Below are positions 17,546 through 28,175 of a stretch of DNA of 64,000 bases, one piece after another. The DNA lies in the NCBI GenBank assembly GCA_031291095.1, contig JARLJR010000013.1, positions 62,001 through 126,000 on the forward strand, in the 5' to 3' direction. Position numbers and translations under genes: made by a program. The notes under the pieces are model-generated. The model was not told the origin of the DNA, ran no database searches, and saw nothing but the letters and a program-made list of their open reading frames with translations. The DNA comes from Legionella sp. (GTDB lineage Bacteria; Pseudomonadota; Gammaproteobacteria; Legionellales; Legionellaceae). Positions within the stretch are counted from its first letter, which is position 1. Every line of letters starts with the position of its first letter.

Positions 17546-18868
17546 CTAACTTTCAGCGTCGAAACCATAGGATGGTTTTTCTTCCTGATTAAGCTCTTCT
17601 TTCTTTGGCTCTGTTTTAAACAAGCCTAATTTTTTCTTAGGGTGACTTTTCTCTACGGGTTTTTTTATAACACTATTCTCGTCTAAATCAGGTGCTGCAT
17701 CTCCATTGTAATTCTTAATTTGCTGGAGAGATGCGGATTGTTTAAGTAAAAGATCGACGACATCTGATGTGCATTCTCCTAATACTGCCAGATGTAAGAC
17801 GTTATTGCCTAGGTAATCGACTGCATCCCAATCTACAGAGTGCTCTGAGGCCTTGAGTTCTTTTATTTGCAGCCAATCTCCCATTCTTGCTGTAGTTAAT
17901 AAAGGAGTTTCCAAATAATGATTTCGTCCTTCTTGTTGTGCATAGCTTGAAAATTGTTGTTGGCGATGTGCGTTAATTTTAGCTTTTCGATTTTTGAGAA
18001 AATTCTCAGTCTTAATAAACTCCTCCATTGCGACTTCAGTTATTATCTTTTGTATCGGTTTAGTTGCTGGGGTATCTGCGATGTCCAGGCACTTTTTATA
18101 GACGTCATATAACTCAGGGATACTTTTAGCAGAAAAAGGAAGGGATGCTGATAATGATTTTCCATAGAAGGCATTATTAATTTCAGATGCAGAATTAGAT
18201 TCAGCTATTTGAGCCATACGCACGTACTTAAGCACATCGTATGAATATTTATCTTTTTCGTTAAGTAATTCTTGGCGTACTGTCAGATCTTTTTCTTCAT
18301 CTGCCTTCTTGGCAACTAAAACTGTTAAATGAGCATGTAAAGATGCTAATAGTAAATAGCCTGGGGTTCCATGATAAGGACATGCCTTTTTGAATATATC
18401 GATTAGCATTTCTTTTTGTTCTTCATTAATTCGCTCAGAAGAAAGATTGGTTTTCATCTCGAAATTAGTGGAATATAAAATTCGATAATCAATGAGTTCT
18501 GGAGGAACTGTTAACACAAATTGGATTGCTGTATGAAAACCATGTTGCTCTATGTAGCATATTCCAAGAATATAACTTACCCAAAACTCGATAGATGTGA
18601 GGAAATAGGGCTGTTTAAACTTGAAGTTTGAAGGAGAGCAGTTTGATAATTCATTATCCCAGTAATCACTATATCGGCTATCCATTAATTCGTGCAATAA
18701 ATCTGTATGGTGTAATAATAAAAAAGCTAACTCTTCAGGTTCTTCGAAACTATCAAAAAAGTTAACTAAATTCTTCATTGCCTCAGGCTGTGCGTCCTTT
18801 ACATTTCTAATTAAGAAATCCAGTTTAGTAGCCATCCTTGATTCTTTGGTACTTGTTTTCATTTCCAT
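17546..18868 (-). CDS. Ankyrin-repeat protein, candidate effector, second gene of a pair
   Basis: The 440-residue protein has a helical N-terminal region of unknown fold (1-300). About two ankyrin units follow at 320-395 (ETPLLTTARMGDWLQIKEL, then NNVLHLAVLGE and DVVDLLLKQSASLQQI). The tail is Lys/Glu/Pro-rich (KKPVEKSHPKKK to EEKPSYGFDAES), the kind of charged C-terminus found in Dot/Icm substrates. AGGAT precedes the first ATG by a few bases; later in-frame ATGs (residues 3 and 12) are alternatives. The stop of the glycosyltransferase gene is only 13 bases upstream, so the two form an operon. Function unknown; host protein binding is an inference from the ankyrin repeats. Confidence 0.7.
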   Translation of the reverse strand: MEMKTSTKESRMATKLDFLIRNVKDAQPEAMKNLVNFFDSFEEPEELAFLLLHHTDLLHELMDSRYSDYWDNELSNCSPSNFKFKQPYFLTSIEFWVSYILGICYIEQHGFHTAIQFVLTVPPELIDYRILYSTNFEMKTNLSSERINEEQKEMLIDIFKKACPYHGTPGYLLLASLHAHLTVLVAKKADEEKDLTVRQELLNEKDKYSYDVLKYVRMAQIAESNSASEINNAFYGKSLSASLPFSAKSIPELYDVYKKCLDIADTPATKPIQKIITEVAMEEFIKTENFLKNRKAKINAHRQQQFSSYAQQEGRNHYLETPLLTTARMGDWLQIKELKASEHSVDWDAVDYLGNNVLHLAVLGECTSDVVDLLLKQSASLQQIKNYNGDAAPDLDENSVIKKPVEKSHPKKKLGLFKTEPKKEELNQEEKPSYGFDAES

Positions 18869-18881
18869 TTTATCCTAAAAA

Positions 18882-21668
18882 TTAGCAGCTGGTGCTCAGA
18901 GATATCGTTAAATCAGGTGCAGGCTGTGTTGCTACTTGGATCCCCACACTTGCCGTAAGAGATAACAAAGCATCATCTTGCTGATTCTGAGCCCAGAAAA
19001 ATGCTTGTCTTACCTTGTTTCCTGCTTCGTGAATTCGCGCATAGCGGTTGGTCTTGGTTTTTCTGATTTCTTGGCTTTGGGTTTGCTCAACAAGCTCACT
19101 TGCTGGTTGTTCTGGATGCTCAACTAAAAATATACTTTTCAGCGCACGAACGCTCTTTTTTAAAGCAAACTTGGTTAATAATAAACGTTGAGCCGTAAAT
19201 ATGGTGTAGTGATTGCGGCTTCTAGGAGAATCGAGCTGTTTTACTTCATCTTTATCTTCTTGATCCATTTCTCGCTTTATAATGGAGAGCAGAATTTCTT
19301 TGGAATCACGCGCATGGGAGCGGCGTTTGAAGTCGGATTGTATTTTGGCTTTTTTATCCCATGTAGTTTTACCGGTATGAAGGCCGTATTTTTTCTCACC
19401 CAGATCCACTGCTGCGGTATAGCTTTCACCTTCTTCATCAGTACTTGCTGGATCCGTGTAGTATCTATCGGTGACACAACCCCATTTACTATAGACTATA
19501 CCAACATCAAGAACGCTAATGATGGCAGAACCATTATTTCTCATCCCCATGTCATCCATTCGGCATACATATTTGCATTGCATTTTTAATGCGGCAAGCT
19601 CTTCTGATTTACACCATGGGTAAAGTTCCAGGTGTGGGTTATTTAGAGGTTTACCCATGAGCTCTAAAAGGATCTTGGCTTTTTTCCAATAGGTTCTTTT
19701 TTCTCCATTTTGTGATTCTTGACATGTATAGGGGTATTGGGCTTGAAATTCTTTTAGATTCTCTGTTCCATAACGTTCTGCAAATAATTGCTCCATGAGT
19801 TCTCTATTTTGAGGATCTCCAGCAACGATCACCGTTATTTTATTAGCAATTTCTTGCTCAGCGGATTGCGGCGAAGGGTAAAGTGGGGTGTTGAGTAGTT
19901 GCGCTATTTCCAAAGCTTCCTCAAAACCCTTTCCTGGCCTAATTGTGCCAAAACTTAAAATATTGGGCCGTTTTTTTAATACTTGAAGCGGATGCTGAGG
20001 TGTTCCACTGAGTATTTGGGCTGCAACAGTTAATTCTGCTTTTGTTCCTAGTTCATAGGAAGCTATAGGCCACTCACCGTGGTGCTTGCTGTCTACTTGG
20101 CCGCTACGGGCTGCTTTAATGGCATTATGTAAGTCTTTTTCATTAAAAAATAAAACAGAATCTGCGTGACGAAGTAATTCATGTGTCATTTGTTGTAAAA
20201 AACGACGCGTATAATTTTGCTTGTATTCATGCACAGTAACATTTACGGATATGCCTAAGCGTTTAATGCTCAGGATATCCTCAGGCATGATGAGTATTCC
20301 TGTATCTGGTGGTCGTACATGAATGTCTATACCGCCTTTCCTGTTTTTTGACATTGACTTTATTGTTGATAATAGACTGGAAACAACAGCCTTTCGGTCT
20401 TCATCCTGCATTGCAATCTGCAGGGCTTTGTTAAACTCTCTGGGAGTATTTAGCTCCCTGGCATTAGAGGACTCTACTTTTGCCAATTGTTTAACATATT
20501 GAAATAATTCCGCTTGATTAACGTTGCTACTACCAAATTGTGTTTCCAGGTTTTCAAATAAGTGCAGTTTTATCTCTAATGCTTTGAGCTCTTGGTTGGT
20601 ATTTTTTATATTTGATTCAATAGCAGATAGGAGGCTTTTTATTAAGCTTGTTGTACGTAAAAGTTGTTTTCCTCTTTCTTCTTGTTGGTAGGAAGAGTCA
20701 ATTGGGACAATTTTGAGGATAGGAAAATCTTTTTTAATCTCTTTTATCAATTGATTGATATGTTCTATTAGCCTCTCATCCGCTTCTGAAGCTTTTAACA
20801 AGGTACGAATTTGTTCATCTAATTGGGTGTATTTAGTATTAAGATCAAACCTCGACTTATTCATAAGAGCATGCTCTTTTAATTTTTTGTCTAATTGAGA
20901 AGCTAATATTGTGCTGCGGCGAATTACATCATCTTGAGTTAATAGTTCAATTCCTTGTTCACTTTGGTAACCTACGCATTTTAAGTGGTTGTTTTTATCT
21001 AAAACAATTTTAGGTGTTCTTAAGGTAATTTCTGTTTTAATTTTTTCCTCTGCAACGCTTAATAACTCATCGTGAGGACATTTGTAACCACTGACAACGA
21101 TTTGCCCATTAGCAACAGGCTGCAATACGTAAAGAGTAGGGATAGTTTGCGCTGGTATAGGAACTAATCCAGATTTTAGCTTTGAAGTATAATGTCCGTC
21201 AGCCTCTCTTAACCAAACACACTGAGTATTCTTTGCATGCAATCGAAAACCTTTGACTAGCGATTTTGCATATTGACCATCACCTGTTTTGGCTGCTTCA
21301 TCGAATGGTGCGGTTAATAAAAAAATAAGATCAGGTTCTTGCAGGTCTAGTGAGGAATATGCTTGTTTCGCGCAAGTAATTAATTTTTGAACAAGTGCTG
21401 CACTAATTTGTGGCATGTTTTGTAATTCTTCATCAAAGGACTTTAATGCAGAGAGATGTTCATTATCTTGGTATAAATGGGTTAGATGCAAGAGCTCATC
21501 TATCCTTTCATTGGGTACTTCTGGATAAACGCGGTTTTTAAAGTTTGTTATGAACAATTTAAGCTTCGCTTTTATTTTATTTGTAGTTTCTACACTGGCA
21601 GACTCTTGAGTTATTGATTCTAGTAAATCAAGAAGATATATATAGGAATTGTATATTTTAGTTTCCAT
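18882..21668 (-). CDS. GT-B glycosyltransferase split by a coiled-coil region, candidate effector
   Basis: From ATG 21668 the protein has 928 residues; the frame also opens at TTG 21698, and neither start has a good ribosome site. Numbering below is from that TTG. An N-terminal Rossmann-like lobe carries LIFLLTAPFDEAAKTGDGQY (125-144) and is followed by a long helical stretch (about 255-395). The chain then resumes with VNVTVHEYKQNYTRRFL (485-501), the GT4-type linker ILSFGTIRPGKGFEEALE (580-597), ITVIVAGDPQN (621-631), and a donor-site-like region CRMDDMGMRNNGSAIISVLD (712-731). The arrangement suggests a GT-B family 4-type fold interrupted by a large helical insertion. There is no signal peptide. 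It is paired with an ankyrin gene, as expected of an effector cassette. The sugar donor and target are unknown. Confidence 0.65.
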   Translation of the reverse strand: METKIYNSYIYLLDLLESITQESASVETTNKIKAKLKLFITNFKNRVYPEVPNERIDELLHLTHLYQDNEHLSALKSFDEELQNMPQISAALVQKLITCAKQAYSSLDLQEPDLIFLLTAPFDEAAKTGDGQYAKSLVKGFRLHAKNTQCVWLREADGHYTSKLKSGLVPIPAQTIPTLYVLQPVANGQIVVSGYKCPHDELLSVAEEKIKTEITLRTPKIVLDKNNHLKCVGYQSEQGIELLTQDDVIRRSTILASQLDKKLKEHALMNKSRFDLNTKYTQLDEQIRTLLKASEADERLIEHINQLIKEIKKDFPILKIVPIDSSYQQEERGKQLLRTTSLIKSLLSAIESNIKNTNQELKALEIKLHLFENLETQFGSSNVNQAELFQYVKQLAKVESSNARELNTPREFNKALQIAMQDEDRKAVVSSLLSTIKSMSKNRKGGIDIHVRPPDTGILIMPEDILSIKRLGISVNVTVHEYKQNYTRRFLQQMTHELLRHADSVLFFNEKDLHNAIKAARSGQVDSKHHGEWPIASYELGTKAELTVAAQILSGTPQHPLQVLKKRPNILSFGTIRPGKGFEEALEIAQLLNTPLYPSPQSAEQEIANKITVIVAGDPQNRELMEQLFAERYGTENLKEFQAQYPYTCQESQNGEKRTYWKKAKILLELMGKPLNNPHLELYPWCKSEELAALKMQCKYVCRMDDMGMRNNGSAIISVLDVGIVYSKWGCVTDRYYTDPASTDEEGESYTAAVDLGEKKYGLHTGKTTWDKKAKIQSDFKRRSHARDSKEILLSIIKREMDQEDKDEVKQLDSPRSRNHYTIFTAQRLLLTKFALKKSVRALKSIFLVEHPEQPASELVEQTQSQEIRKTKTNRYARIHEAGNKVRQAFFWAQNQQDDALLSLTASVGIQVATQPAPDLTISLSTSC

Positions 21669-21698
21669 GTGGATAATATGCTCTTCATTAATCAACAA

Positions 21699-22038
21699 TT
21701 ATAAAAGGTAATTTCGCTGACCCGTTATAAAAATTAGAAGTACTTTTATTAGGCTAGTATAATTTTTATTATACACAGGTACAATACAAATTGGGTATTT
21801 TGTTCAAAAATAGATCTTATTGGTTGTGGGGTTATATCTTTTTTCGTTCGCAATGACGGCAGGATTTTAAGTTTAGAAACAGTATCCTAGATTACCTCGT
21901 CATTGCGAGGAGCGTAGTGACGAAGCAACCCAGGAGTTCGAGGCACCGGCCCCTGGGTTGCTTCACTTCGTTCGTAATGACTGCTTTTTTATTTTAAATT
22001 TAAAAAATTAGATATCTTGTGAATGCTTAGGTGAGTTT
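21699..22038. repeat. Intergenic region with type D palindromic element
   Basis: At 21897-21982, GTCATTGCGAGGAGCG, GTGACGAAGCAACCCAGG, a 16-base centre, then CCTGGGTTGCTTC and GTTCGTAATGAC form an imperfect inverted repeat of about 86 bp. A detached half (GTTCGCAATGACG) sits at 21846-21858. Related copies are at 46965 and 55060. The AT-rich part nearest 21720-21790 probably holds the promoter of the glycosyltransferase gene, but no clear hexamers stand out. Confidence 0.7.
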
Positions 22039-22662
22039 CTAGGTATGAACCGTCCTATCCCGATTTTTTAAACATTCTAAAACATCATAAAAACTCAATT
22101 CACTGGCTTTTAAAAGAACCAACAAATGGAACATTAAGTCCGCGCTTTCATTAATAAATTCTTCATTATTTTGATTCACTGCAGCAATTACGGTTTCAAC
22201 AGCTTCTTCACCAACTTTTTGCGCACAGCGGCTAATTCCTGAATCCAACAACTTTGCGGTATAACTATTCTCATTTTGCGTGTCTGCGCGCTCATTAATG
22301 ATGTCAATTAACTCACCCACAAAGCTCAGTGCGCTGTTGCAGGCGGGTTGATAGCAGCTGTTAAAACCTAAATGGCAGGCTGGGCCTTTGGGTAGGACTA
22401 AAATTAACAGGCTGTCGCTGTCGCAGTCCGTACTAATTTGTTGGACGGACATCGTGTTGCCTGAAGTTTCCCCTTTACGCCACAAACGTTTGCGACTGCG
22501 GCTATATAGTGTAAGTTGGCCTGTTGTTATGGTAGCAATTAATGCTTCTTCATTCATGTAGCCGAGCATCAACACAGTACCATTTTCCGCATTTTGGATA
22601 ATGGCAGGTAATAAACCATTCATTTTTTGCCAATCTAAGGTGCTAATTTCCAATTGATTCAT
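22039..22662 (-). CDS. hisI: HisIE, phosphoribosyl-AMP cyclohydrolase / phosphoribosyl-ATP pyrophosphatase
   Basis: This bifunctional enzyme carries out steps 2 and 3 of histidine synthesis. In 207 residues, the N-terminal cyclohydrolase domain (1-115) shows [26 protein letters not shown] and the metal-binding [13 protein letters not shown] residues. The C-terminal pyrophosphatase domain has [20 protein letters not shown] and [13 protein letters not shown]. Its ATG overlaps the hisF stop (ATGA), so it is translationally coupled as the last gene of the operon. Confidence 0.96.
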   Translation of the reverse strand: MNQLEISTLDWQKMNGLLPAIIQNAENGTVLMLGYMNEEALIATITTGQLTLYSRSRKRLWRKGETSGNTMSVQQISTDCDSDSLLILVLPKGPACHLGFNSCYQPACNSALSFVGELIDIINERADTQNENSYTAKLLDSGISRCAQKVGEEAVETVIAAVNQNNEEFINESADLMFHLLVLLKASELSFYDVLECLKNRDRTVHT

Positions 22663-23426
22663 AATCTTACCTCAATATTCTGTTGCTTTAGTGCGGATTT
22701 AACTTCATTAATGGTTCGTATTTTGTCATGAAAAATACTGGCAGCTAAAGCACCACTAACTCCTGATTGCATAAATACCTCAGTGAAATGTTCTAGAGCT
22801 CCAGCACCTCCAGAAGCAATAAGAGGGACCTGGCATAAGGAGCGCATTTCGCGTAATTGCTCTATATCATAACCAGTACGTACCCCATCGGATTGCATGC
22901 AATTCAATACAATTTCTCCAGCACCGCGCTCTTGAACTTCGCTTATCCATTCGCGGGTTTTGCGCTTCGAATTTAACGTTTTGTTCTCATCCCCGGTGTA
23001 TTGGTAAACGTAATAATCATCATTAATCCATTGGCTATCAATACCAACAACAATACATTGAGTACCAAACTGGCGACTTAACTCATTAATTAAATCAGGG
23101 TTTTCTAAGGCAGGACTGTTAATTGATATTTTATCTGCCCCAGCATTTAAAATGGATTTTGCCTCATTGCTCGAACGAATTCCACCGGCAACAGTAAATG
23201 GAATATTAATCGTTGCGGCAACCTGATTAACCCAGGCAGGGCAAACAGCCCGTTGCTCTGCACTGGCGGTAATGTCGTAAAACACTAATTCATCTGCTCC
23301 GGCCTCAGAATAGTAGGTGGCTAATTCCAAGATCTCGCCAATAATGCGATGATTGCGAAATTTCACGCCTTTAACCACTTGGTTATCCCGCACATCAAGG
23401 CAGGGGATGATTCGTTTGGTTAACAT
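22659..23426 (-). CDS. hisF: HisF, imidazole glycerol phosphate synthase cyclase subunit
   Basis: HisF uses ammonia made by HisH to convert PRFAR to imidazole glycerol phosphate and AICAR. The 255-residue TIM barrel has the catalytic aspartates in [17 protein letters not shown] and [14 protein letters not shown], and phosphate-binding [10 protein letters not shown] and [11 protein letters not shown]. Length is standard. Its start overlaps the hisA stop by seven bases. Confidence 0.97.
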   Translation of the reverse strand: MLTKRIIPCLDVRDNQVVKGVKFRNHRIIGEILELATYYSEAGADELVFYDITASAEQRAVCPAWVNQVAATINIPFTVAGGIRSSNEAKSILNAGADKISINSPALENPDLINELSRQFGTQCIVVGIDSQWINDDYYVYQYTGDENKTLNSKRKTREWISEVQERGAGEIVLNCMQSDGVRTGYDIEQLREMRSLCQVPLIASGGAGALEHFTEVFMQSGVSGALAASIFHDKIRTINEVKSALKQQNIEVRL

Positions 23427-24154
23427 AATTCAAACTCCTTGAGGCTTTGGGCTAAATCAAGAGTACCTTGATACAACGATAATCCTAATATTGCGCCTGC
23501 GACACCTAATTTATCCAGAGTCGCGAGATCCTCTTGATTACGAATTCCTCCGGAGGCTTGCCAGGAGATATTTGGAAAACGTTCTAGGGCTTCTTGATAG
23601 AGCCGAAAACTTGGTCCTTGCATCATGCCGTCACAGGCAATGTCAGTGCATAGGATTTGTTGGATGCCTAATTGTTGATAATAGGCTATGACATCCCACA
23701 AATTGTTGTTTGATGCTTCTTTCCAGCCATGTGTCGCAGGAATTGGTACACCATTGGTAATGCGAACGTCTAAAGCCAGAATAATATTTTCAGGACCGAT
23801 TTCAGAACTAATTTTGGTGGTTAGATTGCGGTCTGTGAGGGCAATACTACCAATTACTAAATTAGAAATACCTGCGGCATAACACTTCCTTGCTTGTTCT
23901 AAAGAACGAATCCCGCCGCCAGCTTGAACTCTAATTCCTGTATTTTGCATGGAGCAAATTAATGGGAGTTGCTGCATGCTGCCAGTCAGAGCACCATCTA
24001 AATCAACAATGTGTAAGCGTTTTGCCCCTAATTGAGCAAAATATGCGGCGCGCTCAACGGGTGATACATCAAATGAGGTAACCTGATTAAATTGCCCTTG
24101 TTTGAGACGTACACAACGTCCATTTTGTAAATCAATTGCTGGAATAAGAATCAT
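23420..24154 (-). CDS. hisA: HisA, ProFAR isomerase
   Basis: HisA performs the Amadori isomerisation that makes PRFAR, the HisF/HisH substrate. The 244-residue TIM barrel opens with [20 protein letters not shown], with the catalytic Asp of PAIDL and a second acidic residue in [22 protein letters not shown] and [12 protein letters not shown] are phosphate-binding loops. It overlaps hisH by four bases and hisF by seven. Confidence 0.97.
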   Translation of the reverse strand: MILIPAIDLQNGRCVRLKQGQFNQVTSFDVSPVERAAYFAQLGAKRLHIVDLDGALTGSMQQLPLICSMQNTGIRVQAGGGIRSLEQARKCYAAGISNLVIGSIALTDRNLTTKISSEIGPENIILALDVRITNGVPIPATHGWKEASNNNLWDVIAYYQQLGIQQILCTDIACDGMMQGPSFRLYQEALERFPNISWQASGGIRNQEDLATLDKLGVAGAILGLSLYQGTLDLAQSLKEFELC

Positions 24155-24747
24155 ACAGCCTCCAGTTCTAAGAAATTTTTAAGCAAGACCATTCCCGTTT
24201 GTGCCGATTTCTCGGGGTGAAATTGCATTCCCCAAACGTTATCTTTGTTTACAATGGCTGTAAATGGCTCACTGTATTCACAGCGAGCAACTGCATACTC
24301 TTGGGTGTTTAGGGCATAACTGTGAACAAAATAAACGTAATCTTGTTCACTTAAGCCATATTGCAATGGTGAATCTTGACACCATTGCAGTTGATTCCAA
24401 CCCATGTGCGGTACAGGAAAATCATTTTTTTGAGCTAAACGTTTTACTCTGCCAGGAATTAAACCCAAACAAGCAACCTCTGCTTCCTCACTGGAATCCA
24501 ATAATAATTGCATGCCTAGACAAATCCCCAGCAGTGGCTGGGTTAATGATTTGAGTACCTCGACCAAGCCATGGCTTTGCAGGGAGTTCATACCATAGTC
24601 TGCAGTGCCAACTCCTGGAAGAATCACGTGGCTGGCATTACAGATTTGTTGGGCATCATGGGTTAATACATAATCAAATCCCAATCTGTTTAAGGCATTT
24701 CCTAAAGAGGTCAGGTTATTGCCACTGACATCAATTACCGCAATCAT
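24151..24747 (-). CDS. hisH: HisH, imidazole glycerol phosphate synthase glutaminase subunit
   Basis: This class I glutamine amidotransferase feeds ammonia to HisF. The 198-residue protein shows the nucleophile Cys in [13 protein letters not shown], the oxyanion region [13 protein letters not shown], and the His-Glu pair in MQFHPEKS. Start and stop overlap the neighbouring his genes by four bases each. Confidence 0.97.
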   Translation of the reverse strand: MIAVIDVSGNNLTSLGNALNRLGFDYVLTHDAQQICNASHVILPGVGTADYGMNSLQSHGLVEVLKSLTQPLLGICLGMQLLLDSSEEAEVACLGLIPGRVKRLAQKNDFPVPHMGWNQLQWCQDSPLQYGLSEQDYVYFVHSYALNTQEYAVARCEYSEPFTAIVNKDNVWGMQFHPEKSAQTGMVLLKNFLELEAV

Positions 24748-25802
24748 AAAACCCCCTTGGTGGATGGCATAGCATTAGTGCTTTTCGTGCATGCTTGTCG
24801 CAGTGCTCTTCCTAATGATTTAAAGCAGGCTTCAATCATGTGGTGGTGATTTTTACCACTAACTTGCAGGTGTATAGTGGCTCCTAAGGCACAAGCCAGG
24901 GACTGAAAGAAGTGGGGCACCATTTCAGTCGCCATACCCCCAACAAATTCTCGCGTAAATTCAGCTTTAAAATCACAAAAACCGCGGCCACTAATATCTA
25001 TGGCAATGGAGGCTAGTGACTCATCCATCGGAAGGGTGAAGCCATAGCGGTTAATACCCCATTTGTCACTCAATGCCTGTTTTAATGCTTCCCCCAAAGC
25101 AATTGCCGTATCCTCTATTAAGTGGTGATCGTCGACTTCTACATCACCCATAGCTTCTAAGGTCAGATTAAATCCACCGTGTTTGGCGATTTGCTCCAGC
25201 ATGTGATTAAAAAAGGGTAATGGGGTTGCAATGGAGCCTTTTTGATCTGCATCTAAAATTACCGTTAAGTTGATCTCGGTTTCCTTGGTTTTTCTTTGTA
25301 TCATTGCGGAACGGCTCTGATTCAAAATTGCTCGCGCAATTTGCGCCCAGCCATGTGCTTGAGAAACCGGTAAAAATTTAATGCCTAAGTTATCGGCTAA
25401 TTCGCGATCCGTATCGCGATCGCCAATGACCCACGATGACGGTAGGCTAATCGTGGTGTCTTTCATAAATTGATCGAGCAAGCCTGTTTTGGGTTTACGA
25501 CAGGGGCAATTATCTTCCGGCATGTGCGGGCAAATAAAAATGCGGTCAAAAAATATTCCCTGAGATGAAAACAAATCCAAGATAAATTCGTGGCAAATAC
25601 TAAAGTCTTCTTCGGGGAAGGAGGCCGTACCAATTCCATTTTGGTTGCTTACCATAATGAAACGAAATCCCGCTTCTTTTAATTGCAACAGCGCAGGTAT
25701 TACCCCTGGAGTTAATTTAATTTTATCCAATGAATCCACTTGGAAATCAAATGGTTCTTCAATTAAGGTACCGTCACGATCAATAAATAATATTTTTTGC
25801 AT
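24744..25802 (-). CDS. hisB: HisB, bifunctional histidinol-phosphatase / IGP dehydratase
   Basis: The N-terminal HAD phosphatase (about 1-165) has the [12 protein letters not shown] nucleophile motif, a zinc-loop [14 protein letters not shown], and VIGDRDTD. The C-terminal dehydratase has metal-binding histidine clusters [17 protein letters not shown] and [18 protein letters not shown]. The 352-residue fusion is the enterobacterial-type arrangement. It overlaps hisH by four bases and abuts hisC. Confidence 0.97.
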   Translation of the reverse strand: MQKILFIDRDGTLIEEPFDFQVDSLDKIKLTPGVIPALLQLKEAGFRFIMVSNQNGIGTASFPEEDFSICHEFILDLFSSQGIFFDRIFICPHMPEDNCPCRKPKTGLLDQFMKDTTISLPSSWVIGDRDTDRELADNLGIKFLPVSQAHGWAQIARAILNQSRSAMIQRKTKETEINLTVILDADQKGSIATPLPFFNHMLEQIAKHGGFNLTLEAMGDVEVDDHHLIEDTAIALGEALKQALSDKWGINRYGFTLPMDESLASIAIDISGRGFCDFKAEFTREFVGGMATEMVPHFFQSLACALGATIHLQVSGKNHHHMIEACFKSLGRALRQACTKSTNAMPSTKGVL

Positions 25803-25803
25803 G

Positions 25804-26874
25804 TTACAACCCCGAAATTCTATTTTTAAACGAAGATAAAGCAGTCATTACGAGCAGATTTTGCTGCTCATCACCCACGGTAATACGTAGGTGATTATGT
25901 AAAACTGAATTGGCAGCAAAGCCTCTAATGGTGATGCCCTGTTGATTTAGCCAATTTACTAATTCTTGGGCATAAGCTGTTTTTACCAGAATAAAATTGG
26001 TTTCTGACGGGTAAACTTTTTCAATTAGAGAATTTGTAGCTAAATCAGCACTGAGTTTCAAACGCGCCTTTTTAATGCGTTCGATTGCCGTAGTAAACCA
26101 GGCATCATTGCTAAGTGCTTGCTGTGCTAAGCGCATCACCACGCTGGATAGGGGGTAGGGCGCCATAATCTTGTTTAATGCTTGAATGACCTGCGATTGG
26201 GCAATGACGATTCCCAGGCGTAAAGCAGCTAAACCATATGCTTTTGATAAGGTGCGCAACACAATCAAATTATCAAATTGCGAAATCAAAGAAGTGGAAC
26301 TTTGACGATTAGCAAACTCGATGTAGGCTTCATCCACCACAATAACCGAGCGATTTTTGTATTGCTGGCACAGAGAGGCAATGAACTCTAAATCAATAGC
26401 GTTTGCAGTAGGATTATTGGGACTGCACAGCATAATCATTTTGCAATTTTCTTGCCAACAGCGGTTAATTTGCTCAAGGTCCAATGCAAAATTATTCGTC
26501 GGATCAAGCGGGCATTGAATTATTTGTGCTTGCTGCAATTGCACATAAAATTCATACATAGAAAACGTGGGGGGAAATTGCATGAATGCATCTTGCCCAG
26601 CGGTTAAAAATAAACGCACCAGGAGGTCAATGCCATCATCCGAACCTCGAGTTAATACCAATTGATCTGGTTCTATTTGATAACGTTGAGCTAACTGCTC
26701 TTGCAGCTGTATTTTATATTCTGCTTCTGGATAAAAGTTCAAATCAATAGAATCTGCATTGATTGCTGACCAAGGCAATTCATTAGCATGCAGCCTATTT
26801 TTTATTTGCTCGGAACCGGCGAGATACGTCGGAATTTCCAATAGTTCAGGTCGTATTAAATTAAGTATGGACAT
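25804..26874 (-). CDS. hisC: HisC, histidinol-phosphate aminotransferase
   Basis: A PLP-dependent fold type I aminotransferase acting between the dehydratase and phosphatase steps of HisB. The 356-residue protein has [16 protein letters not shown], the CSPNNPTAN motif, VVDEAYIEF, and the PLP lysine in [21 protein letters not shown] near the C-terminus holds the substrate-binding Arg. It directly abuts hisD and is one base from hisB. Confidence 0.96.
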   Translation of the reverse strand: MSILNLIRPELLEIPTYLAGSEQIKNRLHANELPWSAINADSIDLNFYPEAEYKIQLQEQLAQRYQIEPDQLVLTRGSDDGIDLLVRLFLTAGQDAFMQFPPTFSMYEFYVQLQQAQIIQCPLDPTNNFALDLEQINRCWQENCKMIMLCSPNNPTANAIDLEFIASLCQQYKNRSVIVVDEAYIEFANRQSSTSLISQFDNLIVLRTLSKAYGLAALRLGIVIAQSQVIQALNKIMAPYPLSSVVMRLAQQALSNDAWFTTAIERIKKARLKLSADLATNSLIEKVYPSETNFILVKTAYAQELVNWLNQQGITIRGFAANSVLHNHLRITVGDEQQNLLVMTALSSFKNRISGL

Positions 26875-28170
26875 TTAAACCTCCAGAGAATTAAGCCTAA
26901 TTTCTACTGCATTCGCGTGTGCGCTTAATCCTTCAATGTGTGCTAGCGTAATTGCTGCCGGTCCTAAATTTTTAATTCCTTCCTGGTCAATTGTTTGCAC
27001 GCTAAAACGAGTTAAAAAATCTGCGGTGCTAAGGCCATTATGATTTCTAGCAAAGCCATTTGTAGGTAATACGTGATTGGAACCAGTCACATAATCGCCT
27101 AATGTTTCTGCTGCCCATGAACCTAGGAACACCGTTCCTGCTGCATTAATTTGTTCTACCCAAGTGCCCGCATCCTCACGGTTAATAATTAAGTGCTCTG
27201 GTGCATAGCGATTAATAATACTAAGTTGCTCATTCCGTTGATTACATAAAATGATGACGCTATTCGCTAATGACTCTTTAATAATTTGTGTACGTGTTAA
27301 TGTATTGAGCTGTCCTGCTAATTGTTGATTCACCTGTTGGGCTAGACGTTCATTCTCACAAATTAAGATGACTTGAGAATCAATACCATGCTCTGCCTGA
27401 GCTAATAGATCAGCTGCAATAAAGGCAGGGTTTGCTTCATTATCCGCAATAATCATTACTTCTGAAGGTCCTGCAGGCATGTCAATTGCAGCTCCAGCAG
27501 GATCCCTGGCAACTAAAGTTTTGGCTTCAGTAACGTAACTGTTTCCCGGGCCAAAGAGTTTATCAACTTTGATAACACTTTCTGTCCCATAAGCCATGGC
27601 GGCAATCGCCTGAGCACCACCTAAGGTGTAGATGGTATCAATACCGCATAGACGAGCCGCGACTAATAAGTGCTCATTGATGCTGCCGTTTGCATCCGGA
27701 GGGGTGCAAAATATTTTAACTGGGCATCCCGCGACTAATGCTGGTATGGCTTGCATTAGTAAGGAAGAAACCAGGGGTGTTTTATTTCCCCCTGGAACAT
27801 ATAAGCCAACACGCTGAATGGGGCGATAAACCGTTTGTATGTTTACTCCATTTGCAGTGCGAATACTTTGGCTCTCTGGTAAAAGAGACTCGTGGTAGCG
27901 CGTAATGGTTTCAATGGCGGTATTTATTGCTGTTAAAGCGGCTTGGCTTACCCGAGCGTTTTGAATTTGCTCCGCGGGCACCTGAAGCGTTTCTAATGCA
28001 ATTCCATCGAATTTTTGGGTTAATTCAATCAGTGCTTTATCACCGAAATTTTGCACCTGTTTAATGATGTCTAAAACCCCATTTTTAGCTGCTGCTGTTT
28101 GTGGCGCGCGCGCCAGAATTAATTTTTTTTCTGCCTCAGAAAGCGATTGCCAATTTTTAATTGCTAACAT
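26875..28170 (-). CDS. hisD: HisD, histidinol dehydrogenase
   Basis: HisD makes the final two NAD-dependent oxidations to histidine. From ATG 28170 the protein has 431 residues (family about 430) and begins LAIKNWQSLSEAEKK. It shows VGLYVPGGNKTPLVSSLLM, the GPGNSYVTEAK and DMPAGPSEVMIIAD motifs, and the zinc/active-site histidines in YAPEHLII and GSNHVLPT. GGAG lies eight bases before this ATG. The frame extends to 28254, but that would overlap hisG with non-family residues, so the extension is rejected. Confidence 0.95.
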   Translation of the reverse strand: MLAIKNWQSLSEAEKKLILARAPQTAAAKNGVLDIIKQVQNFGDKALIELTQKFDGIALETLQVPAEQIQNARVSQAALTAINTAIETITRYHESLLPESQSIRTANGVNIQTVYRPIQRVGLYVPGGNKTPLVSSLLMQAIPALVAGCPVKIFCTPPDANGSINEHLLVAARLCGIDTIYTLGGAQAIAAMAYGTESVIKVDKLFGPGNSYVTEAKTLVARDPAGAAIDMPAGPSEVMIIADNEANPAFIAADLLAQAEHGIDSQVILICENERLAQQVNQQLAGQLNTLTRTQIIKESLANSVIILCNQRNEQLSIINRYAPEHLIINREDAGTWVEQINAAGTVFLGSWAAETLGDYVTGSNHVLPTNGFARNHNGLSTADFLTRFSVQTIDQEGIKNLGPAAITLAHIEGLSAHANAVEIRLNSLEV

Positions 28171-28175
28171 TATTG

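Noticed and set aside
19188-19589. 133-codon frame opposite the glycosyltransferase gene
   Set aside because: Antisense shadow of a well-supported coding region.
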